A stretch of DNA of 37,176 nt from DASUXA01 sp036378155 (lineage in GTDB: Bacteria > Actinomycetota > Actinomycetes > Mycobacteriales > Micromonosporaceae). The notes beneath the pieces are model-generated. The model did no database searches. It had not been told where the DNA came from and worked only from the letters and a program-made list of their open reading frames with translations. Where the stretch lies: assembly GCA_036378155.1 (NCBI GenBank), contig DASUXA010000089.1:1-37176 (forward strand). The letters run 5' to 3'. Both the position numbers and the translations under genes were made by a program. Positions 21,906 to 30,846 of the stretch are shown here, piece after piece. Numbering within the stretch: position 1 is the stretch's first letter; each line of letters opens with the position of its first letter.

Positions 21906-23258
21906 GTGGACCGTCAGCAGGAGTTCGTGCTGCGCACCCTGGAGGAGCGTGACATCCGGTTCGTCCGGCTCTGGTTCACCGACGTGCTGGGCACGCTCAA
22001 GAGCGTCTCCGTCGCGCCCGCCGAAATGGAGGCGGCGTTCGACGAGGGCATCGGTTTCGACGGCTCGGCTATCGAGGGCTTCGCCCGGGTGTACGAGTCG
22101 GACATGGTCGCCATGCCCGACCCGACGACCTTCCAGGTGTTCCCGTTCGAGGGCGGCGGGTCGGGCGAGAGCGCCCGGATGTTCTGCGACATCCTGCTGC
22201 CCGACGGATCGGCGTCCTGGGCGGACCCGCGGTACGTGCTGCGTCGCGCGCTGTCCCGGGCGGCGGAGAAGGGCTTCACCTTCTACACCCACCCGGAGAT
22301 CGAGTTCTTCCTGCTCGAGTCGTTCCCAGGCGACGGCACCGACCCGAAGCCGGTCGACTCCGGGGGGTACTTCGACCACACCACGCACGCGGTGGCCCGC
22401 GACTTCCGCAGGCAGGCGGTGCTCGCTCTGGAACGGATCGGCATCTCGGTGGAGTTCAGCCACCACGAGGTGGCGCCCGGCCAGCAGGAGATCGACCTGC
22501 GGTACGCGGACGCGCTGACCACCGCCGACAACGTCATGACGTTCCGGCACGTGGTCAAGGAGGTGGCGCTGTCCCAAGGGGTACAGGCGACGTTCATGCC
22601 CAAGCCGTTCACCGACCAGCCGGGCAGCGGCATGCACACCCACCTGTCGCTGTTCGAGGGCGAACGCAACGCGTTCCACGACCCGAGCGACCCGAACAAG
22701 CTGTCCAAGGTGGGACGCGCGTTCATCGCCGGGCTGCTCACCCACGCGCGGGAGTACACCGCGATCACCAACCAGTGGGTCAACTCGTACAAGCGGCTGT
22801 TTCCGCAGCCGCTGCCGAACCGGATCACCGAGGCTCCGGCGTACGTCTGCTGGGGTCACCTGAACCGGTCCGCGCTGGTCCGGGTGCCCGCGTACGGCAA
22901 GCCGAACTCGGCGCGCGTCGAGGTGCGCTCGCTCGACTCGGCATGCAACCCGTACCTGGCGTTCGCGGTCCTGCTGGGCGCGGGGCTCAAGGGCATCGAG
23001 GAGGGGTACGAGTTGCCGCCCGGCGCCGAGGACGACGTGTGGGCGCTGTCCAACGCCGAGCGCAAGGCGATGGGGTACGAGCCGCTGCCGCAGAACCTCA
23101 GCGAGGCGATCGAGGTCATGTCCGGCTCGGAACTGGTCGCCGAGGTGCTCGGCGAGCACGTGTTCGACTTCTTCCTGCGCAACAAGAGCGCGGAGTGGGA
23201 GGAGTACCGGCGCGTGGTGACCCCGTACGAGCGCCAGCGCTACCTCGACGCGCTGTAG
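21906..23258 (+). CDS. glnA2: Type I-alpha glutamine synthetase, GlnA2-like
   Basis: A 450-residue type I glutamine synthetase fold enzyme. Family blocks include VRLWFTDVLGTLKSV, GIGFDGSAIEGF, EIEFFLLE, ATFMPKPFTDQPGSGMHTHLSL, VNSYKRL and RVEVRSLDSACNPYLAFAVLL. I chose GTG 21906 because the product then begins MDRQQEFVLRTLEERDI, as in mycobacterial GlnA2; an ATG six bases earlier is less likely. The region where adenylylated enzymes carry NLYDLP reads DDVWALS (Trp379), so the modifiable Tyr is absent and GlnE should not control it. GlnA2-type proteins in Streptomyces have been reported to act as gamma-glutamylpolyamine synthetases, so the real substrate may be a polyamine and not ammonia. It lies about 4.6 kb upstream of glnE. 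Confidence 0.85.
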   Translation: MDRQQEFVLRTLEERDIRFVRLWFTDVLGTLKSVSVAPAEMEAAFDEGIGFDGSAIEGFARVYESDMVAMPDPTTFQVFPFEGGGSGESARMFCDILLPDGSASWADPRYVLRRALSRAAEKGFTFYTHPEIEFFLLESFPGDGTDPKPVDSGGYFDHTTHAVARDFRRQAVLALERIGISVEFSHHEVAPGQQEIDLRYADALTTADNVMTFRHVVKEVALSQGVQATFMPKPFTDQPGSGMHTHLSLFEGERNAFHDPSDPNKLSKVGRAFIAGLLTHAREYTAITNQWVNSYKRLFPQPLPNRITEAPAYVCWGHLNRSALVRVPAYGKPNSARVEVRSLDSACNPYLAFAVLLGAGLKGIEEGYELPPGAEDDVWALSNAERKAMGYEPLPQNLSEAIEVMSGSELVAEVLGEHVFDFFLRNKSAEWEEYRRVVTPYERQRYLDAL

Positions 23259-23276
23259 CGGCGAGCCCTGCCTCGC

Positions 23277-23302
23277 GGTGTACCCACACCGGCGGCGGTG
23301 TG
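23277..23302 (+). terminator. Hairpin after the glutamine synthetase gene (GGTGT/ACACC family, copy C)
   Basis: GGTGT-ACCC-ACACC at 23277-23290 is a short tetraloop hairpin, and CACACC (23285-23290) can alternatively pair with GGTGTG (23297-23302). The first form shares its core with the hairpins near 11.7 and 33.7 kb. It lies 19 bases after the glnA2 stop, in the position of a terminator. Confidence 0.5.
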
Positions 23303-23387
23303 CGGTGTCGAAGACTCCTGCCGACCGGTGCCGTCGGCTCCGCGCCGACCAGCCGAAAGCGGGATCACGGCGGTCGGTCCGCTCGCC

Positions 23388-23393
23388 TATGAT
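23388..23393 (+). promoter_or_regulatory. -10 hexamer TATGAT of a probably leaderless transcript
   Basis: TATGAT lies exactly 8 bases before the GTG start at 23402, and no ribosome-binding site is present. This spacing is the usual one for leaderless mRNAs in actinomycetes, so transcription would begin at the start codon. Confidence 0.6.
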
Positions 23394-23401
23394 CCTTCGC
23401 C

Positions 23402-24364
23402 GTGCCCCCGAATCCGTCGCCGTTCCCGCCGCCCGACTTCGACCTCACCCACGCGTACCCGGACCTGGCGGCGCTGCGTGGCGCGGTGGTCGCCCGCGAC
23501 TGGCCGAGCATCTCCGCGTTCTTCGACCGCCTGCCGGACGCCGACCGGCGCAACGTCGCGGTGCGGACCGCCGCCGAGGTCGACGGGGCGGACCAGTGGT
23601 TCGCCGAACTGGTCGCGGCGAACCCGGACTCGTCGCTGATCCGCGTGCTGTACGCCGCCAGCCTGATCGAGGCGGGCTGGGCGGTGCGGTCGAGCTACAG
23701 CGCGAAGTACGTCAGCCGGGAGCAGTTCAAGGTCTTCCACGACTACCTGCGCCGGTCGGAGCAGCTGCTCATCGACATCACCGCGCGCGAACCGGACAAC
23801 GTGCTGGCATGGGCGCTGCGGCAGATCACCGCGCTGGGACTGGAACTGGGGCAGGCGGAGGCCCGTCGACGGTACGACCACGTCGCCCGGTACGCGCCGC
23901 ACTGCTTCTTCGCCCAGTCCCGGATGCTGCAGCAGCTGTGCCCCAAGTGGAGCGGTGACTTCGACAAGGCGTATGCGTTCGCCCGCGAGTGCGCCGAGGC
24001 CGCCCCGGACGGCGCGATCAACGCCGCGCTCGTCGCCGACTACTACCTGGAACGCTGGCTCGACTTCGGTGACAAGGCGGAGGCGGCGGCGTTCCTGCGC
24101 CGCCCCGAGGTGCAGCAGGAGATCCGTCGGGCCGGTGGCCGGTCCGTACTGCACCCTGCGCACGAGCGCGGTTACAAGTGGTACTGGGCGCACAACCTGT
24201 TCGCCGCGCTGTTCAGCCTCGCCGGGGACTACGCCGCCGCGGCGGTCCACTTCCGCGCCGTCGGTCCGTACGGCGACCGGTTCGTGTGGGGCTATCTGGG
24301 CGAACCGACCAGGAACTTCGTTGAGCACCGGGATCGGGCGCTCGGTACAGGGGTGACGCGATGA
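23402..24364 (+). CDS. Helical protein of unknown function, coupled to the M16 peptidase
   Basis: A 320-residue soluble protein that I cannot assign. After a Pro-rich start (MPPNPSPFPPPDF) it is almost entirely alpha-helical in character, with TPR-like spacing: ADQWFAELVAANPDSSLIRVL, RSEQLLIDITAREPDNVLAWAL, then FFAQSRMLQQLCPKWSGDFDK and FARECAEAAPDGAI. A conserved-looking aromatic end (GYKWYWAHNLFAALFSLAGDY) closes it. There is no signal peptide or membrane segment. The start is GTG 23402, supported by the TATGAT box 8 bases before it. Its stop overlaps the next gene in ATGA, so it is translated together with the membrane-anchored M16 peptidase and probably works with it. Confidence 0.72.
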   Translation: MPPNPSPFPPPDFDLTHAYPDLAALRGAVVARDWPSISAFFDRLPDADRRNVAVRTAAEVDGADQWFAELVAANPDSSLIRVLYAASLIEAGWAVRSSYSAKYVSREQFKVFHDYLRRSEQLLIDITAREPDNVLAWALRQITALGLELGQAEARRRYDHVARYAPHCFFAQSRMLQQLCPKWSGDFDKAYAFARECAEAAPDGAINAALVADYYLERWLDFGDKAEAAAFLRRPEVQQEIRRAGGRSVLHPAHERGYKWYWAHNLFAALFSLAGDYAAAAVHFRAVGPYGDRFVWGYLGEPTRNFVEHRDRALGTGVTR

Positions 24365-26058
24365 TCAAAGAGACCGAGGTCGACGGGGTACCGACCGTCG
24401 TCGCGCCCACCCAGGGCCCGATGCACGCCGGTCTGGTGTTCCGGGTGGGTCGAGCCGACGAAACGCTCGCCCGGTCCGGTCTCACCCATCTCGTCGAGCA
24501 CCTCGCCCTGCACGGGCACGGTCTGACCGACTACCACTTCAATGGCGCGACCGGTCCGACCGTCACGCATTTCCACATGAGCGGCTCGGAAAGCGCCGTG
24601 GTCGAGTTCCTGACCGGGGTGTGCACGGCGCTCGCCAACCTGCCGATGCACCGGCTGGCGACCGAAAAGGAGATCCTGCGCACCGAGTGGTCGAGCCGCA
24701 CGTCGCCGGCGAACGAGCAGATGCCGCTGTGGCGGTACGGCGCGCGCGACTACGGGCTGCTCAGCTACGAGGAGTGGGGCGTGTCCAGCCTGACCGCCGA
24801 GGAGGTCGAGTGGTGGGCACGCACCTGGTTCACCCGCGAGAACGCGGTGCTGTGGATCGCCGGTGACGGGGTACCGGCGGGGCTGTCGCTGCGACTGCCG
24901 AGCGGCGCGCGGCGACCGGTACCGGCCGCGTCGTCGGCGCTGCCGGTGACGCCCGCGTACTTCGTCGGACCGTCCAAGAGCATCGTGTTCGACGCGGTGG
25001 TCCGGCGGCGTACCGCCGCATCCGTGTTCACCGGCGTGCTGCAGCGGGAGCTGTTCCGCGACCTGCGGCAGGAGGGCGGCTACTCGTACACCGTCGACGC
25101 CTCGTACGACCCGCGCGACAACCAGGTCGCGATCGTCACCGCGCTGGCCGACGCGCTGCCGGAGAAGCAGAGCGCGGTCCTCGGCGGGTTCGTCGACGTA
25201 CTGGCCCGGCTCAAGGTCGGACGGATCGACAAGGCGGACGTCGAGGCGGTGGTCGGTCAGGGCGACGAGTCGCTGCGGCATCCCGAGGCGGAGGCGGCGC
25301 GACTGGCGTCGGTCGCGGTGAACATGCTCACCGGGTACCCGAACCGCACCCTGGAGGAGCTGCGCGACGAGTTGCGCGCGGTCACCGTCGACGACGTCCA
25401 CGAGGTCGCGGTCGAAGCGTCGAACTCCGGGCTGCTGATGGTGCCGCGCGGGCACTGCGCCGACTGGGCGGGGTACGCCGAGGCGCCGTGCCAGTCGACC
25501 GACCGGATCGACGGTCCGGCGTACCCGTCGCGTGAGCACGACGACGTGTCGCTGGTCATCGGTCAGCAGGGCGTCGGCATCGTCACCGCGACCGGCGGCA
25601 GCACCGTCCGGTTCGACCGGTGCTCGGCGATGCTCGCCTGGCCCGACGGCGCCCGGGAACTGATCGGACACGACGCGTTCGTGGTCCGGGTCGAACCCAC
25701 GCTGTGGGAGGTACCGCCGCAGGCGCTCGCGATCCTCGACGCCGCCCTGCCCCCGCACCAGGTGATCACCATGCCGGCCCGTCAGCCGGACGCGATCCCG
25801 CAGCCCAAGCCCAAGCCGAAGCCGGTGACGGTGTCACCGGCGCGCAACGGGTTCGAGATGACGGTCCTCGCGGTGTCCGGTGTCGCCGGGGGGCTTGCCG
25901 CCCTGTTCGCGATCGCGGTCACCATCACCGCGCTCACCGACCCCGGACTCGACGCCGTGATCGCGATCATCTTCTTCTGGGCGGTCGCGGCGATCCTGGG
26001 CGCTCCCGCCGCGGTCGTGTACCGGCGACGTCGGAAGCGCAAGGCGGGACCGGCGTAA
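24361..26058 (+). CDS. Membrane-anchored M16 (insulinase/pitrilysin-like) metallopeptidase
   Basis: A 565-residue protein. The inverted zinc motif HLVEH (His43, Glu46, His47) is intact, with the distal Glu in the following ATEKEILRTEW helix, so the first M16 domain (about 1-170) should be active. The second M16-like half contains LQRELFRDLRQEGGYSYTVDASYD, the R-x-x-GGYSY segment that binds substrate. After about residue 395 comes a beta-rich segment, a PKPKPKPK linker near residue 483, and two hydrophobic helices (about 497-520 and 526-550), ending in a basic RRRRKRK tail. This puts the active domains on the cytoplasmic side by the positive-inside rule (inference). ATG 24361 overlaps the previous stop by four bases. 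The substrate is unknown. Confidence 0.82.
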   Translation: MIKETEVDGVPTVVAPTQGPMHAGLVFRVGRADETLARSGLTHLVEHLALHGHGLTDYHFNGATGPTVTHFHMSGSESAVVEFLTGVCTALANLPMHRLATEKEILRTEWSSRTSPANEQMPLWRYGARDYGLLSYEEWGVSSLTAEEVEWWARTWFTRENAVLWIAGDGVPAGLSLRLPSGARRPVPAASSALPVTPAYFVGPSKSIVFDAVVRRRTAASVFTGVLQRELFRDLRQEGGYSYTVDASYDPRDNQVAIVTALADALPEKQSAVLGGFVDVLARLKVGRIDKADVEAVVGQGDESLRHPEAEAARLASVAVNMLTGYPNRTLEELRDELRAVTVDDVHEVAVEASNSGLLMVPRGHCADWAGYAEAPCQSTDRIDGPAYPSREHDDVSLVIGQQGVGIVTATGGSTVRFDRCSAMLAWPDGARELIGHDAFVVRVEPTLWEVPPQALAILDAALPPHQVITMPARQPDAIPQPKPKPKPVTVSPARNGFEMTVLAVSGVAGGLAALFAIAVTITALTDPGLDAVIAIIFFWAVAAILGAPAAVVYRRRRKRKAGPA

Positions 26059-26072
26059 CGCCGGACGTGAGA

Positions 26073-27005
26073 TCAGCGCACCGCCGGGTCGACGACCAGC
26101 GTCCCGGCGGACACGTCCAGCGTCGCCGGTACCCCGAGCGGCACGGTGACCTGCCCGGTGCCGTGCCCGACCGGTAGCCCGCCGAGCACCGGCACCCCCA
26201 GGTCGCCGAGGCGCTCGGCGAGCACGTCGGCGACGGTGACCGCCCAGCCGTCGGCGCATCCGGTGAACTGTCCGACCGCGACCCCGGCGAGGCCGCGCAG
26301 CGCGCCGGCGCGACGCAGGTGGGTGAGCATCCGGTCCACTTTGTACGGCGGTTCTTCGACGTCCTCGATCAGCAGGATCGCGCCGGTCAGGTCGGGCAGG
26401 TCCGGGGTACCCACGGACGAGGTGAGCAGCGACAGGTTGCCGCCGAGCACAGTGCCGCGCACGGGCGGACCGGGTACCCGCACCGGGGCGGTCTCCTCCG
26501 CCGGGTTCACCGTGACGGTGACCGGGTCGGTGGTGGTCACCGCCGCGCGCAGCGACGCCTCGGAGGAGGCGGGGGTGCGGTCGTCCAGCCACGCCGCCCC
26601 CGGCCCGTGGACGGTCGCCAGCCGCGCCACCCGCCACAGCGCGAGTTGCAGCGCGGTGATGTCGGAGAAGCCGACGACCACTTTGGGATCGGCGCGCACC
26701 GCGTCGCCGTCCAGCCCGTCGACGATGCGCTGCGCGCCGTACCCGCCCCGGGTGCAGAACACCCCGCGTACCGCCGGGTCGGACAGCGCGAGGTTCAGGT
26801 CGGCGAGCCGCTGCGCGTCGGTACCGGCGAGGTACCCGTCGCGTGCGTACGCGTGCGGGGAGAGCACCACGTTCAGCCCCCAGCCGGTGAGCAGGTCCAC
26901 GCCCCGCGCCACCCGCTCCGGGCGGGTCGGTCCGGACGGCGACACCAGCATCACGGTGTCGCCCGGTCGCAGTGCCGGCGCGCGCCGGGACAACTCGTCG
27001 AGCAC
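26073..27005 (-). CDS. LD-carboxypeptidase, family S66 (LdcA/MccF type)
   Basis: A 310-residue serine peptidase of the family that removes the terminal D-amino acid from muropeptides (LdcA) or detoxifies microcin C (MccF). Family blocks are visible: GDTVMLVSPSGPT near the N-terminus, VRGVFCTRGGYGAQRIVDGLD, then the nucleophile Ser114 in VGFSDITAL, the Glu region LLIEDVEEPPYKVDRMLTHLR, and the catalytic His in GLPVGHGTGQ. There is no signal peptide, fitting cytoplasmic cell-wall recycling. It starts at a minus-strand GTG (first base 27005) without a ribosome site; a TAAGCT box lies 8 bases ahead. It is divergent from the amidotransferase gene, with only 60 bases between them. Confidence 0.88.
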   Translation of the reverse strand: MLDELSRRAPALRPGDTVMLVSPSGPTRPERVARGVDLLTGWGLNVVLSPHAYARDGYLAGTDAQRLADLNLALSDPAVRGVFCTRGGYGAQRIVDGLDGDAVRADPKVVVGFSDITALQLALWRVARLATVHGPGAAWLDDRTPASSEASLRAAVTTTDPVTVTVNPAEETAPVRVPGPPVRGTVLGGNLSLLTSSVGTPDLPDLTGAILLIEDVEEPPYKVDRMLTHLRRAGALRGLAGVAVGQFTGCADGWAVTVADVLAERLGDLGVPVLGGLPVGHGTGQVTVPLGVPATLDVSAGTLVVDPAVR

Positions 27006-27013
27006 GATCCGCC

Positions 27014-27019
27014 AGCTTA
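27014..27019 (-). promoter_or_regulatory. -10 hexamer TAAGCT for a leaderless LD-carboxypeptidase mRNA
   Basis: Read on the minus strand, TAAGCT stands 8 bases before the GTG start. There is no ribosome-binding site. It fits the TANNNT pattern seen at other leaderless starts in the window. Confidence 0.55.
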
Positions 27020-27053
27020 GGGGCGGTCACGCCACCGCCGCACCCCGGCGTAC

Positions 27054-27059
27054 TAGCCT
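27054..27059 (+). promoter_or_regulatory. -10 hexamer TAGCCT for a leaderless amidotransferase mRNA
   Basis: TAGCCT stands 6 bases before the GTG start at 27066, without any ribosome-binding site. Together with the opposite-strand TAAGCT box it makes a compact divergent promoter pair. Confidence 0.5.
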
Positions 27060-27065
27060 CGACAC

Positions 27066-27830
27066 GTGACCGCAACCCTGGTGATCGAGAACGACCCGAC
27101 CGACGACGCCCGGCGGCTGGGCGACTGGCTCACCGACGCGGGGCTGTACCTGCGGGTGGTACGCCCGCACCGGGGCGAGCCGCTGCCGGAGACCCTCGAC
27201 GGGTACGCGGGACTGGTGGTGCTCGGCGGCGAGCAGAGCGCCTACCCGACCGTCGACGGCGAGCCCGGCGCGCCCTGGTTCCCCGCCCTGGAGGGGCTGC
27301 TGCGCAAGGCGGTACGGCACAAGGTCGCCACGCTCGCCGTCTGCCTCGGCGCCCAACTGCTCGCCACCGCGCACGGCGGTACCGTCGCGCGCAGCGCCGA
27401 GGGCCCGGAGATCGGACCTCGGCTGGTCGCCCGGCGCGACGCGGCGGAAAAGGACCCGGTGTGGGCGGAGGTGCCGTTCGCCCCCGACGTGCTGCAGTGG
27501 CACCTCGACGAGATCACCGAACTGCCGTACGGCGCGACCCTGCTCGCCGCCTCGCCCAGGTACCCGCACCAGGCGTTCCGCCTCGGCGACCGCGCCTGGG
27601 GCGTGCAGTTCCACATCGAGTGCGACACCGCGATGGTCGCCGGGTGGGCGGCGAACAGCCTGGACCTGCTGGACGAGCTGGGTTACGAACCGGACGAGCT
27701 GGTCGCCGCCGTGGACGCGGTGATGGGCGACATCGAGGAGGTGTGGCGACCGTTCGCCGGACGCTTCGCCGCCGTGGTACGCGGTGAGCTCGAACCCGGG
27801 GTACGTCAGCTGCCGCTGCTCGGTCAGTGA
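27066..27830 (+). CDS. Class I glutamine amidotransferase (GMP-synthase-like)
   Basis: A 254-residue free-standing glutaminase domain. The nucleophile Cys93 lies in LAVCLGAQLLA, and His183/Glu185 in VQFHIECD complete the triad; LVVLGGEQSAYPTVDG is the oxyanion strand. Such proteins are often labelled GMP synthase, but no ATP-pyrophosphatase or dimerisation domain follows, so it is not GuaA. The partner that uses the ammonia is unknown. The genes around it (GlnA2-like enzyme, glnE) suggest glutamine or gamma-glutamyl metabolism, for example removal of gamma-glutamyl groups (inference). The stop overlaps the glnE start by one base (TGATG), so the two are probably co-translated. Confidence 0.82.
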   Translation: MTATLVIENDPTDDARRLGDWLTDAGLYLRVVRPHRGEPLPETLDGYAGLVVLGGEQSAYPTVDGEPGAPWFPALEGLLRKAVRHKVATLAVCLGAQLLATAHGGTVARSAEGPEIGPRLVARRDAAEKDPVWAEVPFAPDVLQWHLDEITELPYGATLLAASPRYPHQAFRLGDRAWGVQFHIECDTAMVAGWAANSLDLLDELGYEPDELVAAVDAVMGDIEEVWRPFAGRFAAVVRGELEPGVRQLPLLGQ

Positions 27831-30800
27831 TGGACGGCACGCCCCGCGCCGCCGGTCCGCCGGCCCGGACGGTGACCACCACCGGGCGGCTGGCCAGGTA
27901 CCGGTTCGCCGACGCCGCCCGCGCCAGCGAGCAGTTGATCGAGCTGCGGTTGTGGGACGAGGGGTCGGGCGCGCCCACCGACCCGGTCGCCGGCGACCTG
28001 CTCGACCTGCTCGCCGCCGCAGGCGACCCGGATCTCGCGCTGCGCCAGCTCGCCCGGCTCGCCGAGGCGCTCGGGCCGCGGTGGTCGGACCTGCACGCCG
28101 CGCTCGGCGCGGACGGCGCGCTGGCGCGGCGGCTGATCGCGGTGCTCGGGGCGAGCGCCCCGCTCGGCGACCACCTGGTCGCGCAGCCGGGGGAGTGGAC
28201 GGCGTTGCGCGACGAGCCGGACGCCGCCGACGCGGCAAAGTTGCGTACCGGCTCCGGGGACGAGCCGTCCGACGTGCCGTCGCTGCGCCTGGCGTACCGG
28301 CGTCGGCTGCTGCGCATCGCGGCGGACGATCTGACCGGCGTCGACGGCGTCGAGACGACGATGTCCCGGCTGTCCGAACTGGCGGACGCCACCTTGTCCG
28401 CCGCGTACCGGCTGGCCGGCGCGCACGTGTCGGCGTCGGGCGACCCGCCGCCCCGGCTCGCGGTGATCGCGATGGGCAAGTGCGGTGGTCGCGAGCTGAA
28501 CTACGTGTCCGACGTGGACGTCATCTTCGTCGCCGGGTCCGACGAGGACCTCGCGCCCGCCACGCCGATCGCGGTGCGGTTGATGGAGATCTGCACCTGG
28601 GTCGCCTGGCCGGTGGACGCCGCGCTGCGCCCTGAAGGCGGGCGGGGACCGCTGGTCCGCACCCTTGCCAGCCACCTCGCCTACTACCGTAAGTGGGCGC
28701 GCACCTGGGAGTTCCAGGCGCTGCTGAAGGCCCGACCGGCTGCCGGCGACCTGGACCTCGGCGCCCGGTGGCTCGCCGAGTTGCAGCCGCTGATCTGGCA
28801 TGCCGCCGAGCGTCCGCAGGCGGTCGACGACATCCGGGCGATGCGGCGACGCATCGTCGACGCGGTACCGCGAGGCGAACTCGACCGCGAGATCAAGCGC
28901 GGACCGGGCGGGCTGCGCGACATCGAGTTCGCGGTACAGCTGCTGCAACTGGTGCACGGGCGGGCGGACGAGTCGCTGCGCACCCCGTCGACGCTGGAGG
29001 CGCTGCGCGCGCTGACCGCCGGCGGGTACGTCGGTCGGCAGGACGGCGACGCGTTGGCGCGGGCGTACGAGTTCCTGCGTACCGTCGAGCACCGGCTGCA
29101 ACTGCAACGGCTGCGGCGCACCCACACCGTGCCCGCCGACCCGCACGGGCTGCGCTGGCTGGCGCATGCCCTCGGGTACCACTCCGACTCCCGCCGCGAC
29201 GCGGTCGAGGCGTTTCGCGCCGACTGGGTCGCGCACGCCGGCGAGGTGCGTCGGCTGCACGCCAAGCTGCTGTACCGCCCGCTGCTGGCGGCGGTCGCCC
29301 GGGTACGCACCGACGACCTGCGCCTGACGCCCACGGCGGCGCGGGCCCGGCTGGAGGTCCTCGGGTTCGCCGACCCCGCCGGGGCGCTGCGCCACATCGA
29401 GTCGCTGACCGGCGGGGTGTCCCGGTACGCCGCGATCCAGCGCACCCTGCTGCCGGTCCTGCTGAGCGAGTTCGCCGACGTGCCGGAGCCGGACCACGGG
29501 CTGCTGGCGTACCGGCAGGTCTCCGAGGCGCTGCGCGGCACCCCGTGGTACCTGCGGCTGCTGCGCGACGAGGGGCCGGTGGCGCTGCGCCTGGCGCGGC
29601 TGCTGGGGCTGTCCCGGTACGCCACGGATCTGCTGGCTCGTGACCCGGAGGCGTTGCGACTGCTGGCTGACGACGCGGAACTGGTACCGCGCGCACGCGA
29701 CGTGCTGGTGGACGGGTTCACCGCGGCAGCCGCCCGGCACGGCGACCCGCTCGCCGCCGTGTCCGCGGTACGGGCGCTGCGCCGTCGGGAACTGTTCCGG
29801 GTGTCCAGCGCCGACGTCACGACGTCCGTCGGCGGGGATCTCGCCCCGCTCGGGGGTCCGCCGCTCGACGTCCTGCGGGTCGGGCAGGCGCTGGCGGACA
29901 TCGCCGACGCCACGCTCGCCGCCGCGCTGCACGCGGCTGTCGGCGCGCAGCGCCCGGACGGCGCGGGTGGCGGCGGGTCCGACGGCGGGGTGCGGTTCGC
30001 GGTGATCGGGATGGGGCGGCTGGGCGGTCGCGAGATGAGCTACCCGTCGGACGCCGACGTGCTGTTCGTGTACCAGCCGCCGCCCGGCATGCCGGAGGAC
30101 GAGGCGAGCGGCGTGGCGCACCGGATCGCCGAACAGGTCCGCCACCTGCTGGCGGCTCCGGCGCCCGACCCGCCGCTGCAGGTGGACGCGGACCTGCGCC
30201 CCGAGGGACGGCAGGGGCCGCTGGTCCGCAGCCTCGCGGCGTACCGGCAGTACTACGACCGCTGGTCGAAGGTGTGGGAGGCGCAGGCGCTGCTGCGTGC
30301 CCGGTTCGTGGCGGGCGACGCGGACGTCGGCGCCCGGTTCCTCGAGGTCGCCGACCGGGTCCGGTACCCGCGCTCGGGGCTGGACCGCGCGCAGGTCACC
30401 GAGATCCTGAGGATCAAGGCGCGGGTGGACAGCGAACGGCTGCCGCGCGGCGCGGATCCGCTGACCCACACGAAGCTGGGGCGCGGCGGGCTCGCCGACG
30501 TGGAGTGGGCGGTACAGCTGCTTCAGCTGCGCCACGGGCACCAGGTACCGGCGCTGCGGACCACGAGCACGCCGGACGCGCTGGCGGCGGCTCGGGACGC
30601 CGCGTTGATCGCGCCGGACGACGCGGCGGAACTCGACGCCGCGTGGCGCCTGGCGTCGCGGGTCCGCAACGCGCTGACCTTGGTCCGTGGTCGGGCGATG
30701 GACCAGTTGCCCCGGCAGGGTCCGGTACTGGCGGGTGTGGCGCTCCTGCTGGGCGCCGACGATCCCGGCGAGTTCGTCGATAACTATCTGCGTACCGCGC

Positions 30801-30841
30801 GCCGGGCCAGGCACGCGGTGGAGCGCGTGTTCGGCGGCTGA
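27830..30841 (+). CDS. glnE: Glutamine synthetase adenylyltransferase/deadenylyltransferase
   Basis: GlnE switches glutamine synthetase activity by adding or removing AMP on a conserved Tyr. Both nucleotidyltransferase domains are present and look intact: MGKCGGRELNYVSDVDV (residues 215-231, SDVD at 227-230) in the deadenylylating half, and GMGRLGGREMSYPSDADV (727-744, SDAD at 740-743) in the adenylylating half. Each is followed by its helical bundle, with RGPGGLRDIEFAVQLLQL and LGRGGLADVEWAVQLLQL as the matching repeats. It has 1,003 residues, full length for actinobacteria. The start is taken as ATG 27830 overlapping the amidotransferase stop; GTG 27827 adds one residue. Its target is presumably a glnA1-type enzyme outside the window. 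Confidence 0.94.
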   Translation: MDGTPRAAGPPARTVTTTGRLARYRFADAARASEQLIELRLWDEGSGAPTDPVAGDLLDLLAAAGDPDLALRQLARLAEALGPRWSDLHAALGADGALARRLIAVLGASAPLGDHLVAQPGEWTALRDEPDAADAAKLRTGSGDEPSDVPSLRLAYRRRLLRIAADDLTGVDGVETTMSRLSELADATLSAAYRLAGAHVSASGDPPPRLAVIAMGKCGGRELNYVSDVDVIFVAGSDEDLAPATPIAVRLMEICTWVAWPVDAALRPEGGRGPLVRTLASHLAYYRKWARTWEFQALLKARPAAGDLDLGARWLAELQPLIWHAAERPQAVDDIRAMRRRIVDAVPRGELDREIKRGPGGLRDIEFAVQLLQLVHGRADESLRTPSTLEALRALTAGGYVGRQDGDALARAYEFLRTVEHRLQLQRLRRTHTVPADPHGLRWLAHALGYHSDSRRDAVEAFRADWVAHAGEVRRLHAKLLYRPLLAAVARVRTDDLRLTPTAARARLEVLGFADPAGALRHIESLTGGVSRYAAIQRTLLPVLLSEFADVPEPDHGLLAYRQVSEALRGTPWYLRLLRDEGPVALRLARLLGLSRYATDLLARDPEALRLLADDAELVPRARDVLVDGFTAAAARHGDPLAAVSAVRALRRRELFRVSSADVTTSVGGDLAPLGGPPLDVLRVGQALADIADATLAAALHAAVGAQRPDGAGGGGSDGGVRFAVIGMGRLGGREMSYPSDADVLFVYQPPPGMPEDEASGVAHRIAEQVRHLLAAPAPDPPLQVDADLRPEGRQGPLVRSLAAYRQYYDRWSKVWEAQALLRARFVAGDADVGARFLEVADRVRYPRSGLDRAQVTEILRIKARVDSERLPRGADPLTHTKLGRGGLADVEWAVQLLQLRHGHQVPALRTTSTPDALAAARDAALIAPDDAAELDAAWRLASRVRNALTLVRGRAMDQLPRQGPVLAGVALLLGADDPGEFVDNYLRTARRARHAVERVFGG

Positions 30842-30846
30842 CGGGC

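Noticed and set aside
27066..27830. The amidotransferase as GMP synthase (guaA)
   Set aside because: Only the glutaminase domain is present; the ATP-pyrophosphatase and dimerisation domains of GuaA are missing.
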